Below are positions 10,211 to 22,911 of a stretch of 64,000 nt of DNA, one piece after another. Within the stretch, counting starts at the first letter, position 1, and each line of letters opens with the position of its first letter. The translations under genes were made by a program, and so were the position numbers. This stretch comes from Pogostemon cablin (Eukaryota > Streptophyta > Magnoliopsida > Lamiales > Lamiaceae), in NCBI GenBank assembly GCA_023678885.1, contig JAHCLQ010000898.1, forward strand, positions 291,529 to 355,528. Reading direction: 5' to 3'. The notes beneath the pieces are model-generated. The model was not told the DNA's origin and searched no databases. It saw only the letters and a list, made by a program, of their open reading frames with translations.

Positions 10211-10218
10211 ACTTACCT
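10211..10218 (-). promoter_or_regulatory. Splice-donor-like motif in the 5' LTR
   Basis: The coding strand reads AGGTAAGT, a full match to the plant 5' splice consensus, about 150 bp downstream of the TATA-like motif. The same motif is at 2727-2734 in the other LTR. No acceptor can be assigned with confidence, so a leader intron is only a possibility. Confidence 0.3.
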
Positions 10219-10364
10219 CAAAACAACTTAAAAACCACCTAGGATGAGGTTTGTAAGGGAGAATTTGGTCAACAAGGGTTTCTCCTCTTCCTCTCTTCTT
10301 TCCCCTCTTTTGCTTTTCTTCTCCCGTTCTTCTCTCTCTTTTTTTTTAACTTTAGTCTTACTAA

Positions 10365-10372
10365 TTATATAT
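10365..10372 (-). promoter_or_regulatory. TATA-like box of the 5' LTR promoter
   Basis: The motif TATATAAT on the minus strand lies about 250 bp into the LTR, downstream of the 75-bp U3 repeats. It would direct transcription through gag-pol. This is a motif-based call. Confidence 0.5.
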
Positions 10373-10429
10373 CAGGCCATTTAAGTGGGCTGAAACTTTG
10401 GGCCACAAAATAAATAAATAAATAAGTTT

Positions 10430-10620
10430 GGGCTTTCTAAAAAAATTCTAATTGGGCTTAATTGGGCTGGCCTTTTGGGCCATAAAAATAAATAATTAGG
10501 TTTTGGGCTTTCTAACAAAATCTAGTTGGGCTAAGATAGGGCTGGCCTTTTGGGCCATAAAATAAATAAATAGGTTTTGGGCTTTCTAAAAAAAAAATCT
10601 AGTTGAACTAAGATATTATA
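10430..10620 (-). repeat. U3 tandem repeats in the 5' LTR
   Basis: Copies of about 75 bp at 10430-10504 and 10505-10578 and a partial at 10579-10620 match those in the other LTR. They flank the TATA-like motif on its upstream side and are candidate enhancers. Confidence 0.8.
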
Positions 10621-10625
10621 GAAAC
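10621..10625. repeat. Target site duplication, right copy (GAAAC)
   Basis: This matches 832-836 and directly abuts the right LTR edge, fixing the element boundary at 10620. Confidence 0.93.
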
Positions 10626-11302
10626 GATGGAAATACTGATCTTAATGAAGTAATTATGCAATAAAATGAAGTAAATACGTATCGAAACTAAGGAAATGTT
10701 GATCAACGAAGTAAATATGCATCAAAATGAAGTAAATATGCATCAACACGAAAGAAATATGCATCAAAACGACGGACATGTTAATCGTAATGAGGTAAAT
10801 ATGCATCAAAATGAAGTAAATATGCATCGAAATGAAGGAAATGTTGATCGTAATGAGGTAAATATGCATCAAAATGAAGTAAATATGCATGAAACGAATG
10901 AATATTGATCGTAATGAGGTAAATATGAATCAAAATGAAGTATATATACATCGAAACGAAGGAAATGTTGATCGTAATGAAGTAAATATGCATCAAAATG
11001 AAGGAAATATGCATCTAAATGAAGTAAATATGCATCAAAATGAAGTAAATATACATCAAAACGAAGGAAATATGCATCGAAATAAAGGAAATATGCATCG
11101 AAACGAAAGAAATATTGATCGTAATGAAGTAAATATGCATCAAAATGAAGGAAATATGCATTATTACGAAGAAAATGTTGATTGTGATGAAGTAAATATG
11201 CATCAAAATGAAGGAAATATGCATAAAAACGAATGACATGTTGATCGTAAAAAAGTTAATATGCATCAAAATGAAGGAAATATGCATCGAAATGAAGCAA
11301 AT

Positions 11303-11407
11303 ATGCATCATAATGTAGAAAATATGCATCTAAATGTAGAAAATATGCATCCAAATGTAGAAAATATGCATCTAAATGTAGAAAATATGAATCAAAATGT
11401 AGAAAAT
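11303..11407 (+). repeat. Homogenised run of ATGTAGAAAAT-type units
   Basis: Five consecutive 21-bp units share GTAGAAAAT at their end and read NVEN instead of NEVN. Related runs lie at 13116-13199 (four units) and 14731-14835 (five units), one per higher-order repeat copy. Confidence 0.8.
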
Positions 11408-11600
11408 ATGCATCCAAATGAAGTAAATATGCATCAAAATGAAATAAATATACATAGAAACGAAGGAAATATGCATCTAAATGAAGGAAATATGCATCTA
11501 AACGTAGGAAATGTTGATCGTAATGAAGTAAATATGCATCAAAATGAATGAAATATGCAACGAAATTAAGTAAATATGCATCAAAATGAAGTAAATATAC

Positions 11601-14600
11601 ATTGAAACGTAGAAAATATGCATTGAAATGAAGGAAATATGCATCGAATCGAAGAAATGTTGATCGTAATGAAGTAAATATGCATCAAAATGAAGTAAAT
11701 TTGCTTCGAAACGAAGGAAATGTTGATCGTAATAAAGTAAATATCTATCAAAATAAAGTGAATATGCATCAAAACGAAGGAAATGTTGATCAAAATTTAG
11801 TAATATGCATCAAAATGAAGTAAATATCAATCAAAACGAAAGAAATATGCATCGAAACGAAGTAAATAAGCATAAAAATTTGAATCAAAATGAAGTAACT
11901 GTGCATCGAAACGAGAAAATGAACATCAAAATGAAGTAAATATGCATCGAAACGATTGAAATATGTATCGAAACGAAGGAAATGTTGATCGTAATGAGGT
12001 AAATATGCATCAAAATAAAGTAAATATGCATCGAAACAAAGAAAATATTGATCGTAATGAAGTAAATATGCATCAAAACACAGGAAATGTTGATCGTAAT
12101 TAATTAAATATTTATCAAAATGAAGGAAATATGCATCGAAATGAAATAAATATGAATCAAAATGAATTAAATATACACTGAAACGAATGAAATATGCATC
12201 GAAATGAAGGAATATGCATCGAATCGAAGGAAATGTTGATTGTAATGAAGTAAATATGCTTAAAAATGAAGGAAATATGCATCGAAATGAAGTAAATATG
12301 CATCGAATCTAAGGAAATATTGATCGTAATCAAGTAAATATCCATCAAAATGAAGGAAATATGCATCAAAACGAAGGAAATTTTGATCGTAGTGAAGTAA
12401 ATACGCATCAAAATGAAGTAATTATGCATCAAAACGATGGAAACAATGATCTTAATGAAGTAATTATGTAACAAAATGAAGTAAATACGTATCGAAACTA
12501 AGGAAATGTTGATCGTAACGAAGTAACTATGCATCAAAATGAAGTAAATATGCATCAACACGAAAGAAATATGCATCAAAACGAAGGACATGTTAATCGT
12601 AATGAGGTAAATATGCATCAAAATGAAGTAAATATGCATCGAAATGAAGGAAATGTTGATCGTAATGAGGTAAATATGCATCAAAATGAAGTATATATGC
12701 ATCGAAAAGAACGAATGTTGATCGTAATGAGGTAAATATGCATCAAAATGAAGTATATATGCATCGAAACGAAGGAAATGTTGATCGTAATGAAGTAAAT
12801 ATGCATCAAAATGAAGGAAATATGCATCAAAATGAAGTAAATATGCATCAAAATGAAGTAAATATACATCAAAACGAAAGAAATATGCATTGAAATAAAG
12901 GAAATATGCATCGAAACGAAAGAAATATTGATCGTAATGAAGTAAATATGCATCAAAATGAAGGAAATATGCATTATTACGAAGGAAATATTGATTGTGA
13001 TGTAGTAAATATGCATCAAAATTAAGGAAATATGCATCAAAACGAATGACATGTTGATCGTAAAAAAGTTAATATGCATCGAAATGAAGAAAATATGCAT
13101 CGAAATGAAACAAATATGCATCAAAATGTAGAAAATATTTATCTAAATGTAGAAAATATGCATCCAAATGTAGAAAATATGCAACAAAATGTAGAAAATA
13201 TGCATCCAAATTAAGTAAATTTTCATCAAAATGAAGTAAATATACATAGAAACGAAGGAAATATGCATCTAAATGAAGGAAATATGCATCTAAACGTAGG
13301 AAATGTTGATCGTAATGAAGTAAATATGCATCAAAATGAATGAAATGTGCAACGAAATTATGTAAATATGCTTCAAAATGAAGTAAATATACATTGAAAC
13401 GTAGGAAATATGCATTGAAATGAAGGAAATATGCATCGAATCGAAGAAATGTTGATCGTAATGAAGTAAATATGCATCAAAATGAAGTAAATTAGCTTCG
13501 AAACGAAGGAAATATTGATCGTAATAAAGTAAATATCTATCAAAATGAAATAAATATGGATCAAAACGAAGGAAATATTGATCAAAATTTAGTAAATATG
13601 CATCAAAATGAAGTAAATATCAATCAAAACGAAAGAAATATGCATCGAAACGAAGTAAATAAGCATAAAAATTTGAATCAAAATGAAGTAACTATGCATT
13701 GAAACGAGAAAATTAACATCAAAATGAAGTAAATATGCATCGAAACGAATGAAATATGCATCGAAACGAAGGAAATGTTGTAATGAGGTAAATATGCATC
13801 AAAATAAAGTAAATATGCATCGAAACAAAGCAAATGTTGATCGTAATGAAGTAAATATGCATCAAAACACAGGAAATGTTGATCGTAATGAAGTAAATAT
13901 TTATCAAAATGAAGGAAATATGCATCGAAATGAAATAAATATGAATCAAAATGAATTAAATATACACTGAAACGAATGAAATATGCATCGAAATGAAGGA
14001 ATATGCATCGAATCGAAGGAAATGTTGATTGTAATAAAGTAAATATGCTTCAAAATGAAAGAAATGTGCATCGAAATGAAGTAAATATGCATCGAATCTA
14101 AGAAAATATTTATCGTAATCAAGTAAATATCCATCAAAATGAAGGAAATATGCATCAAAACGAAGGGAATTTTGATAGTAGTGAAGTAAATATGCATCAA
14201 AATGAAGTAATTATGCATCGAAACGATGGAAATACTGATCTTAATGAAGTAATTATGCAACAAAATGAAGTAAATCGAAACTAAGGAAATGTTGATCGTA
14301 ACGAAGTAAATATGCATCAAAATGAAGTAAATATGCATCAACACGAAAGAAATAAGCATCAAAACGAAGGACATGTTAATCGTAATTAGGTAAATATGCA
14401 TCAAAATGAAGTAAATATGCATCGAAATGAAGGAAATGTTGATCGTAACGAGGTAAATATGCATCAAAATGAAGTAAATATGCAATGAAACGAATGAATG
14501 TTGATCGTAATGAGGTAAATATGCATCAAAATGAAGTATATATGCATTGAAACGAAGGAAATGTTGATCGTAATGAAGTAAATATGCATCAAAATGAAGG

Positions 14601-15027
14601 AAATATGCATCAAAATGAAGTAAATATACATCAAAATGAAGGAAATATGCATTGAAATAAAGGAAATATGCATCGAAACGAAAGAAATATTGATTGTAAT
14701 GAAGTAAATATGCATCGAAATGAAGCAAATATGCATCAAAATGTAGAAAATATGCATCTAAATGTAGAAAATATGCATCCAAATGTAGAAAATATGCATC
14801 CAAATGTAGAAAATATGCATCAAAATGTAGAAAATATGCATCCAATGAAGTAAATATGCATCAAAATGAAGTAAATGTACATAGAAACGAAGGAAATATG
14901 CATCTGAATGAAGGAAATATGCATCTAAACGAAGGAAATGTTGATCGTAATGAAGTAAATATGCATCAAAATGAATGAAATATGCAACGAAATTAAGTAA
15001 ATATGCATCAAAATGAAGTAAATATAC
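11601..15027 (+). repeat. Higher-order repeat, about 1.6-1.8 kb
   Basis: A landmark ATTGAAACGTAG lies at 11601, 13393 and 15028, giving copies of 1,792 and 1,635 bp. The same landmark opens the window at 1; removing the retrotransposon and one target duplication puts it 1,811 bp before 11601. Each copy contains in order an AATTTGAATC-type variant, a GAAACGAGAAAATG variant and a homogenised run of ATGTAGAAAAT units. Confidence 0.8.
14731..14835 (+). repeat. Homogenised run of ATGTAGAAAAT-type units, further copy
   Basis: Five consecutive units of the same variant as at 11303-11407, differing mainly at the two bases after ATGCATC. The run shows local amplification of a single variant unit. Confidence 0.8.
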
Positions 15028-15451
15028 ATTGAAACGTAGGAAATATGCATTGAAATGAAGGAAATATGCATCGAATCGAAGAAAATATTGATCGTAATGA
15101 AGTAAATATGCATCAAAATGAAGTAAATATGCATCGAAACGAAGGATATATTGATCGTAGTGTAGTAAATATGCATCAAAAGGAAATAAATATACTTCGA
15201 AATGATGGAAATGTTGATCGTAAAAAAGTAATTATGCATCAAAATGAAGTAAATATGCTTCGAAACGAAGGAAATGTTGATAGTAATGAAGTGAATATGA
15301 ATCAAAAGTAAATATGCATCTAAATGAAGTAAATATTGATCGTAATGAAGTAAATATTCATTAAAATGAAAGAAATATGCTTCAAAGCGAAGGAAATATT
15401 GATCGTTATGAAGTAAATATGCATCAAAATTAAGTAAAAATTCATCAAAAC

Positions 15452-18400
15452 GATGAAGTAAATATGCATCTAAATGAAGGAAATATGCATCAAAATGAAG
15501 GAAATGTTGATCGCAGTGAAGTAAATTTGCATCAAAATGAAGAAAATATGCTTCAAAATGATGGAAAAGTTAATCGTAAAAAAGTAATTATGCATCAAAA
15601 TGAAGGAAATATGCTTCTAAACGATAGAAATGTTGTTCGTAATGAAGTAAATATGCATCAAAATGAATGAAATATTCATCAAAACGAAGGAAATATTGAT
15701 CGTAATGAAGTAAATATACATTACAATGAAGGAAATATGCATCAAAATGAAGTAAATATGCATCAAAATGAAGTAATTATATACATCCGAACGAAGGAAA
15801 TATTCATCGAAAAGAAGAAAATATGCATCGAAAAGAAGGAAATGTTGATCGTAATGAAATAAATATGCATCAAAATGAAGGAAATATACATCGAAACGAT
15901 GGAAATGTTGATCTTAATGAAGTAATTATGCAATAAAATGAAGTAAATATGCATCAAAATGAAGTAAATATACATAGAAACGAAGGAAATATGCATCTGA
16001 ATGAAGGAAATATACATCTAAACGAAGGAAATGTTGATAGTTATGAAGTAAATATGCATCAAAATGAATGAAATATGCAACGAAATGAAGTAAATATGCA
16101 TCAAAATGAAATAAATATACATTGAAACGAAGTAAATATGCATTGAAATGAAGGAAATATGCATCGAATAGAAGGAAATATTGATCGTAATGAAGTAAAT
16201 ATGTATCAAAATGAAGGAAATATGCATCAAAACAAAGGATATTTTGATCGTGGTGAAGTAAATATGCATCAAAATGAAGTAAATATGCATCAAAATGAAG
16301 GAAATGTTGATCGTAGTGAAGTAAATTTGCATCAAAATGAAGAAAATATGCTTCAAAATGATGGAAATGTTGATCGTAAAAAAGTAATTATGCATCAAAA
16401 TGAAGGAAATATGCTTCTAAACGATGGAAATGTTGTTCGTAATGAAGTAAATATGCGTCAAAATGAAGGAAATATTCATCAAAACGAAGGAAATGTTGAT
16501 CGTAATGAAGTAAATATACATTACAATGAATGAAATATGCATCGAAATGAAGTAAATATGCATCAAAATGAAGTAATTATATACATTCGAACGAAGGAAA
16601 TATTCATCGAAAAGTAGAAAATATGCATCGAATTGAAGAAAATGTTGATCGTAATGAAGTAAATATGCATCAAAATGAAGGAAATATACATCGAAACGAT
16701 GGAAATGTTGATCTTAATGAAGTAATTATGCAATAAAATGAAGTAAATATGCATCAAAATGAAGTAAATATACATAAAATCGAAGGAAATATGTATCTGA
16801 ATGAAGGAAATATGCATCTAAACGAAGGAAATATTGATCGTTATGAAGTAAATATGCATCAAAATGAATGAAATATGCAACGAAATGAAGTAAATATGCA
16901 TCAAAATGAAATAAATATACATTGAAACGAAGTAAATATGCATTGAAATGAAAGAAATATGCATCGAATAGAAGGAAATGATTATCGTAATGACGTAAAT
17001 ATGCATTAAAATGAAGGAAATATGCATCGAAACAAAGGATATGTTGATTGTAGTGAAGTAAAAATGTATCAAAATGAAGTAAAAATGCATCGAAACGAAG
17101 GAAATGTTGATCGTAAAGAAGTAAATATGTATCAAAATGAAGTAAATATTCATCGAAACGATGAAGTAAATATGCACCTAAATGAAAGAAATATGCATCA
17201 AAATGAAGGAAATGTTGATCGTAGTGAAGTAAATTTGCATCAAAATGAAGAAAATATGCTTCGAAATGATGGAAATGTTGATCGTAAAAAAGTAATTATG
17301 CATCAAAATGAAGGAAATATGCTCCTAAACGATGGAAATGTTGTTTGTAATGAATTAACTATGCATCAAAATGAAGGAAATATTCATCAAAACAAAGAAA
17401 ATGTTGATCGTAATGAAGTAAATATAAATTACAATGAAGGAAATATGCATCGAAATGAAGTAAATATGCATCAAAATGAAGTAATTATATACATCCGAAT
17501 GAAGAAAATATTCATCGAAAAGAAGAAAATATGCATCGAATAGAAGGAAATGTTGATCGTAATGAAGTAAATATGCATCAAAATGAAGGAAATATACATC
17601 GAAACGAAGGACATGTTGATCGTAGTGAAGTAAATATGCATCAAAATATAGTAAATATGCATCAAAATTAAGGAAATGTTGATCGTAATGCAGTAAATAT
17701 GCATTAAAATGAAGAAAATATGAATCAAAATGAAGTAAATATACTTTGGAACGATGGAAATGTTGATCGTAAAAAAGTAATTATGCATCAAAATGAAGTA
17801 AATATGCTTATAAACGAAGGAAATGTTGATCGTAATGAAGTAAATATGCATCAAAAGTAAATATGCATAGAAATGAAGGAAATATTGATCGTAATAAAGT
17901 TAATATACATCAAAATGAAGGAAATATGCATCGAAATGAAGTAAATATGCATCCAAATGAAGTAATTATATACATTGAAACAAAGGAAATATGCATCGAA
18001 ATGAAGAAAATATGCATCAAATCGAATGAAATGTTGATCGTAATGAAGTAAATATGCATTAAAATGAAGGAAATATACATCGAAACGAAGGACATGTTGA
18101 TCGTAGTGAAGTAAATATGCATCAAAATGATGAAAATATTGATCATAATGAAGTAATTATGCATCAAAAGGGAGTAAATATGTATCGAAACAAGGAAATG
18201 TTGATCGTAACGAAGTAAATATGCATCAAAATTAAGTAAATATGCATCGAAACGAAAGAAATATGCATCGAAACGAAGGAAATGTTAATCGTAATAGTGT
18301 AAATATGCATCAAAATGAAGTAAATAAGCATCGAAATGAAGGAAATGTTGATCGTAATGAAGCAAATATGCATCAAATGAAGGAAAGATGCATCAAAAGG

Positions 18401-18714
18401 AAGGAAAGGTTTATCGTAATGAAGTAAATATGCATCAAAATGAAGGAAATATGCATCGAAATGAAGGAAATATTGATCGTCGTGAAGTAAATTTGCATCA
18501 AAATGAAGAAAATATGCTTCGAAATGATGGAAATGTTTATCGTAAAAAAGTAATTATGCATCAAAATGAAGGAAATATGCATCTAAATGATGGAAATGTT
18601 GTTCGTAATGAAGTAAATATTCATCAAAATGAAGGAAATATTCATCAAAACGAAGGAAATGTTGATCATAGTGAAGTAAATATACATTACAATGAAGGAA
18701 ATATGCATCAAAAT
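15452..18714 (+). repeat. Higher-order repeat, about 0.8-1.3 kb, four copies
   Basis: The landmark GTAAATTTGCATC followed by AAAATGAAGAAAATATGCTT occurs at 15521, 16321, 17229 and 18487, with spacing of 800, 908 and 1,258 bp. Each copy goes on to a unit with GTAAAAAAGTAATTATGCAT and one with GTTGTTCGTAATG. The spacing varies by whole units, as expected from unequal exchange. Confidence 0.75.
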
Positions 18715-21700
18715 GAAGTAATTATATACAACAGAACGAAGGAAATATTCATCGAAAAGTAGAAAATATGCATCGAATAGGAGGAAATGTTAATCAAAAT
18801 GAAGTAAATATACATCGAAACGAAAGAAATATGCATCGAAATAAAGGAAATATGCATCGAAACGATGGAAATGTTGATCATAGTGAAGTAAATATGCATC
18901 GAAACGATGGTAATGTTGATCTTAATGAAGTAATTATGCAATAAAATTAAGTAAATATGCATCAAAATAAAATAAATATTCATCAAAATGAACGAAATAT
19001 GCATCGAAACTAAGTAAATGTAGATCGTAATGAGGTAAATATGCATCAAAATAAAGTAAATATGCATCAAAACGAAAGAAATATTGATCATAATGAAGTA
19101 AATATGCATTAAAATGAAGTAAATATGCATCGAAACGATGGAAATATTGATCGTAGTGAAGTAAATATGCATCAAAATAAAGTAAATATACTTCGAAACG
19201 ATTGAAATATTAATCGTAAAAAAGTAATTATGCATCAAAATGAAGTAAATATGCTTGAAAACGATTGAAATATTGATCGTAATTAAGTAAATATGCATCA
19301 AAAGTAAATATGCATCGAAATAAAGGAAATATCGATCGTAATGAAGTAAATTTGAATAAAAATGAAAGAAATTTGCATTAAAACGAAGGAAATGTTGATC
19401 GTAATGAAGTAAATATACATCAAAATGAAGGAAATATGCATCGAAATGAAGTAAATATGCATCAAAATGAAGTAATTATATACATTAAAATAAAGAAAAT
19501 ATGCATCGAAATGAAGAAAATATGCATCGAATCGAAAGAAATATTGATCGTAATGAAGTAAATATGAATCTAAATGAAGACATGTTGATCGTATTGAAGT
19601 AAATATGCATCAAAACGAAAGAAATGTTGATAGTAATGAAGTAAATATGCATCAATTTGAAGGAAATATGCATCGAAATGAAGTAAATATGCATCAAAAA
19701 GAAGTAAATATTCTTCGAAAGGAAGGAAATATGCATCGAAATGAAGGTAATATGCATCGAATAGAAGGAAATATTGATCGTAATGAAGTAAATGTGCATC
19801 AAAATGAATTAAATTTGCATCAAAACGAAGGAAATATTTATCATAATGAAGTAAATATCTATCAAAATGAAGTAAATATGCATTGAAACGAAGGAAATGT
19901 TCATCATAATTTAGCAAACATGCATCAAAATAAAGTAAATATCAATCAAAACGAATAAAATATGCATCGAAACAAAGTAAATAAGCATAAAAATTTGAAT
20001 CAAAATGAATTAAATAAGCATCGAAACGAGAAAATGTGCATCAAAATGAAGTAAATATTCATCCAAACTAAAGAAATATGCATCAAAACAAAGGAATTGT
20101 TGATCGTAATGAGGTAAAAATGCATCAAAATAATGTAAATATGCATCGAAATGAAGAAAATATTGATCATAATTTTGTAAATATGCATCAAAATAAAGTA
20201 AATATCAATCGAAATGAAAGAAATATGCATCGAAAGGAAGTAAATAAGCATAAAAATTTGATTCAAAATGAAGGAAATATGCATCGAAATGAAGGAAATT
20301 TTGATCGTAGTGAGGTAAATATGCATCAAAATGAAGTAAATATGCATCGAAATTATGAAAATATTGATCGTAACGAAGTAAATATGCATCAAAATGAATT
20401 AAATATGCATCGAAACGAAATAAATATGCATCGAAAGGAAGAAAATATTAATCGTAATGAGGTAAATATACATCAAAATGAATTAAATATGCATCGAAAT
20501 AAAGGAAATATTGATCGTTATGAAGTAAATATGCATCAAAATGAAGGAAAGATGCATCAAAACGAAGGAAAGGTTTATCGTAATGATGTAAATATGCATC
20601 AAAATGAAGGAAATATGCATCGAAATGAAGTAAATATGCATCAAAATCAAGTAAATACACATCGAAATGAAGGAAATATGCATCGAAATGAAGGAAATAT
20701 GCATTGAATCGAAGGAAATGTTTATCGTAATAAAGTAATTATGCAAAAAATAAAGGAAATATGCATCGAAACGATGGAAATGTTGTTCGTGGTGAAAGAA
20801 ATATGCATCGAAATGAAGTAAATATGCATCAAAATGAAGTAAATATACATCGAAATGAAAGAAATATGCATCGAAATAAAAGAAATATGAATCGAAACGA
20901 TGGAAATGTTGATCATAGTGAAGTAAATATGCATCGAAACGATGGAAATGTTGATCTTAATGAAGTAATTATGCAACAAAATTAAGTAAATATGCATCAA
21001 AATAAAATAAATATTCATCGAAATGAAAGAAATATGCACCGAAACTAAGTAAATGTAGATCGTAATGAGGTAAATATGCATCAAGATAAAGTAAATATGC
21101 ATCGAAACGAATGAAATATTGATCGTAATGAAGTAAATATGCATTAAAATGAAGTAAATATACATCGAAACGATGGAAATATTGATCGTAGTGAAGTAAA
21201 TATGCATCAAAATAAAGTAAATATACTTCGAAACGATTGAAATATTGATCGTAAAAAAGTAATTATGCATCAAAATGAAGTAAATATGCTTGAAAACGAT
21301 TGAAATATTGATCGTAATTAAGTAAATATGCATCAAAAGTAAATATGCATCTAAATAAAGGAAATATTGATCGTAATGAAGTAAATTTGAATTAAAATGA
21401 AAGAAATATGCATTAAAACGAAGGAAATGTTGACCGTAATGAAGTAAATATACATCAAAATGAAGGAAATATGCATCGAAATGAAGTGAATATGCATCAA
21501 AGTGAAGTAATTATATACATCAAAATAAAGAAAATATGCATCGAAATGAAAAAAATATGCATCGAATCAGGAAATATTGATCGTAATGAAGTAAATATGA
21601 AACTAAATGAAGACATGTTGATCATATTGAAGTAAATATGCATCAAAATAAAGTAAATATGCATCAAAACGAAAGAAATGTTGATCGTAATGAAGTAAAT

Positions 21701-22911
21701 ATGCATCAAAATGAAGGAAATATGCATCGAAATGAAGTAAATATGCATCAAAAAGAAGTAAATATTCTTCGAAACGAAGGGAATATGCATCGAAATGAAG
21801 GTAATATGCATCGAATAGAAGGAAATATTGATCGTAATGAAGTAAATGTGCATCAAAATGAAGTAAATTTGCATCGAAACGAAGGAAATATTGATCATAA
21901 TGAAGTAAATATCTATCAAAATGAAGTAAATATGAATCGAAATTATGAAAATATTGATTGTAACGTAGTAAATATGCATCAAAATGAATTAAATATGCAT
22001 CGAAACGAAATAAATATGCATCGAAAGGAAGGAAATATTAATCGTAATAAGTTAAATATGCATCAAAATGAAGTAAATATGCATCGAAATAAAGAAAATG
22101 TTGATCGTACTGAAGTAAATATGCATCAAAATGAAGGAAAGACGCATCAAAATAAAGGAAAAGTTTATCGTAATGAAGTAAATATGCAACGAAATGAAGT
22201 AAATATGCATTAAAATCATGTAAATATACATCGAAACCAAGGAAATATGCATCGAAATGATGGAAATATGCATTGTATCGAAGGAAATGTTGATCATAAT
22301 GAAGTAAATACGCATAAAAATAAACGAAATATGCATCAAAACGAAGTAAATGTTGATCGTGGTGAAGGAAATATGCATCGAAATGAAGTAAATATGCATC
22401 AAAATGAAGTAAATATACATCGAAACGAAGGGAATATGCATCGAAATAAAGGGAATATGCATCGAAACGAAGGAAATGTTGATCGTAGTGAAGTATATAT
22501 GCATAGAAACGATGGAAATGTTGATCTTAATGAAGTAATTATGCAACAAAATGAAGTAAATATGCATCAAAATGAAGTAATTATTCATCAAAATGAAAGA
22601 AATATGCATCGAAACTATGTAAATGTAGATTGTAATGAGGTAAATATGCATCAAAATGACTTAAATATGCATCAAAACGAAGGAAATATTGATCGTAATG
22701 AAGTAAATATGCATCAAAATGTAGTAAATATGCATCAAAACGAAGGAAATGTTGATCGTAGTGAAGTAAATATGCATCAAAATGAAGTAAATATACTTCG
22801 AAACGATGGAAATATAGATCGTAAAAAAGTAATTATGCATCAAAATGAAGTGAATATGCTTCTAAACGATGGAAATGTTGTTCATAATGAAGTAAATACG
22901 CATCAAAAGTA
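18715..22911 (+). repeat. Higher-order repeat, about 2.0 kb
   Basis: Long stretches recur at an offset of about 2,034-2,054 bp: landmark GATCTTAATGAAGTAATTATG at 18919 and 20953, and GTAAAAAAGTAATTATG at about 19217 and 21255. The order of variant units is kept between copies, with a few indels. A third, shorter copy reaches about 22.9 kb. Confidence 0.75.

Larger units (their letters stand above)
837..10620 (-). mobile_element. Ty3/gypsy chromovirus (Tekay/Del-like), complete but defective
   Basis: This is a 9,784-bp LTR retrotransposon inserted in the satellite array and transcribed on the minus strand. In transcription order it holds the 5' LTR (8321-10620), an initiator-Met primer site (8313-8301), gag, protease, reverse transcriptase, RNase H, integrase with chromodomain, a polypurine tract (3152-3143) and the 3' LTR (837-3136). 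The chromodomain at the pol C terminus places it in the chromoviruses, and the long pol and LTR fit the Tekay/Del clade; the clade call is from family knowledge and was not tested by phylogeny. The LTRs show one difference by eye. Two lesions, a 29-bp duplication in gag and a nonsense codon after protease, mean this copy probably cannot supply its own proteins. The chromodomain family is known to favour heterochromatin, which fits a satellite target. Confidence 0.96.
8321..10620 (-). repeat. 5' LTR (right copy, 2,300 bp)
   Basis: This is the 5' LTR in transcription order and almost identical to 837-3136 (one difference seen, C at 9185). It should hold the active promoter: TATA-like motif at 10365-10372, U3 tandem repeats at 10430-10504, 10505-10578 and 10579-10620, and a GA-rich tract downstream of the TATA motif. 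Long frames at 7998-8522 and 8498-8695 on the minus strand, matched in the other LTR, lack any recognisable domain and are taken as chance frames. Confidence 0.95.

Noticed and set aside
13946..14845. Long minus-strand frame of 299 residues rich in Phe, His, Asp and Tyr
   Set aside because: It is one of the three open frames of the satellite unit. The hydrophobic look comes from the TTT/ATT-rich complement and not from a membrane protein.
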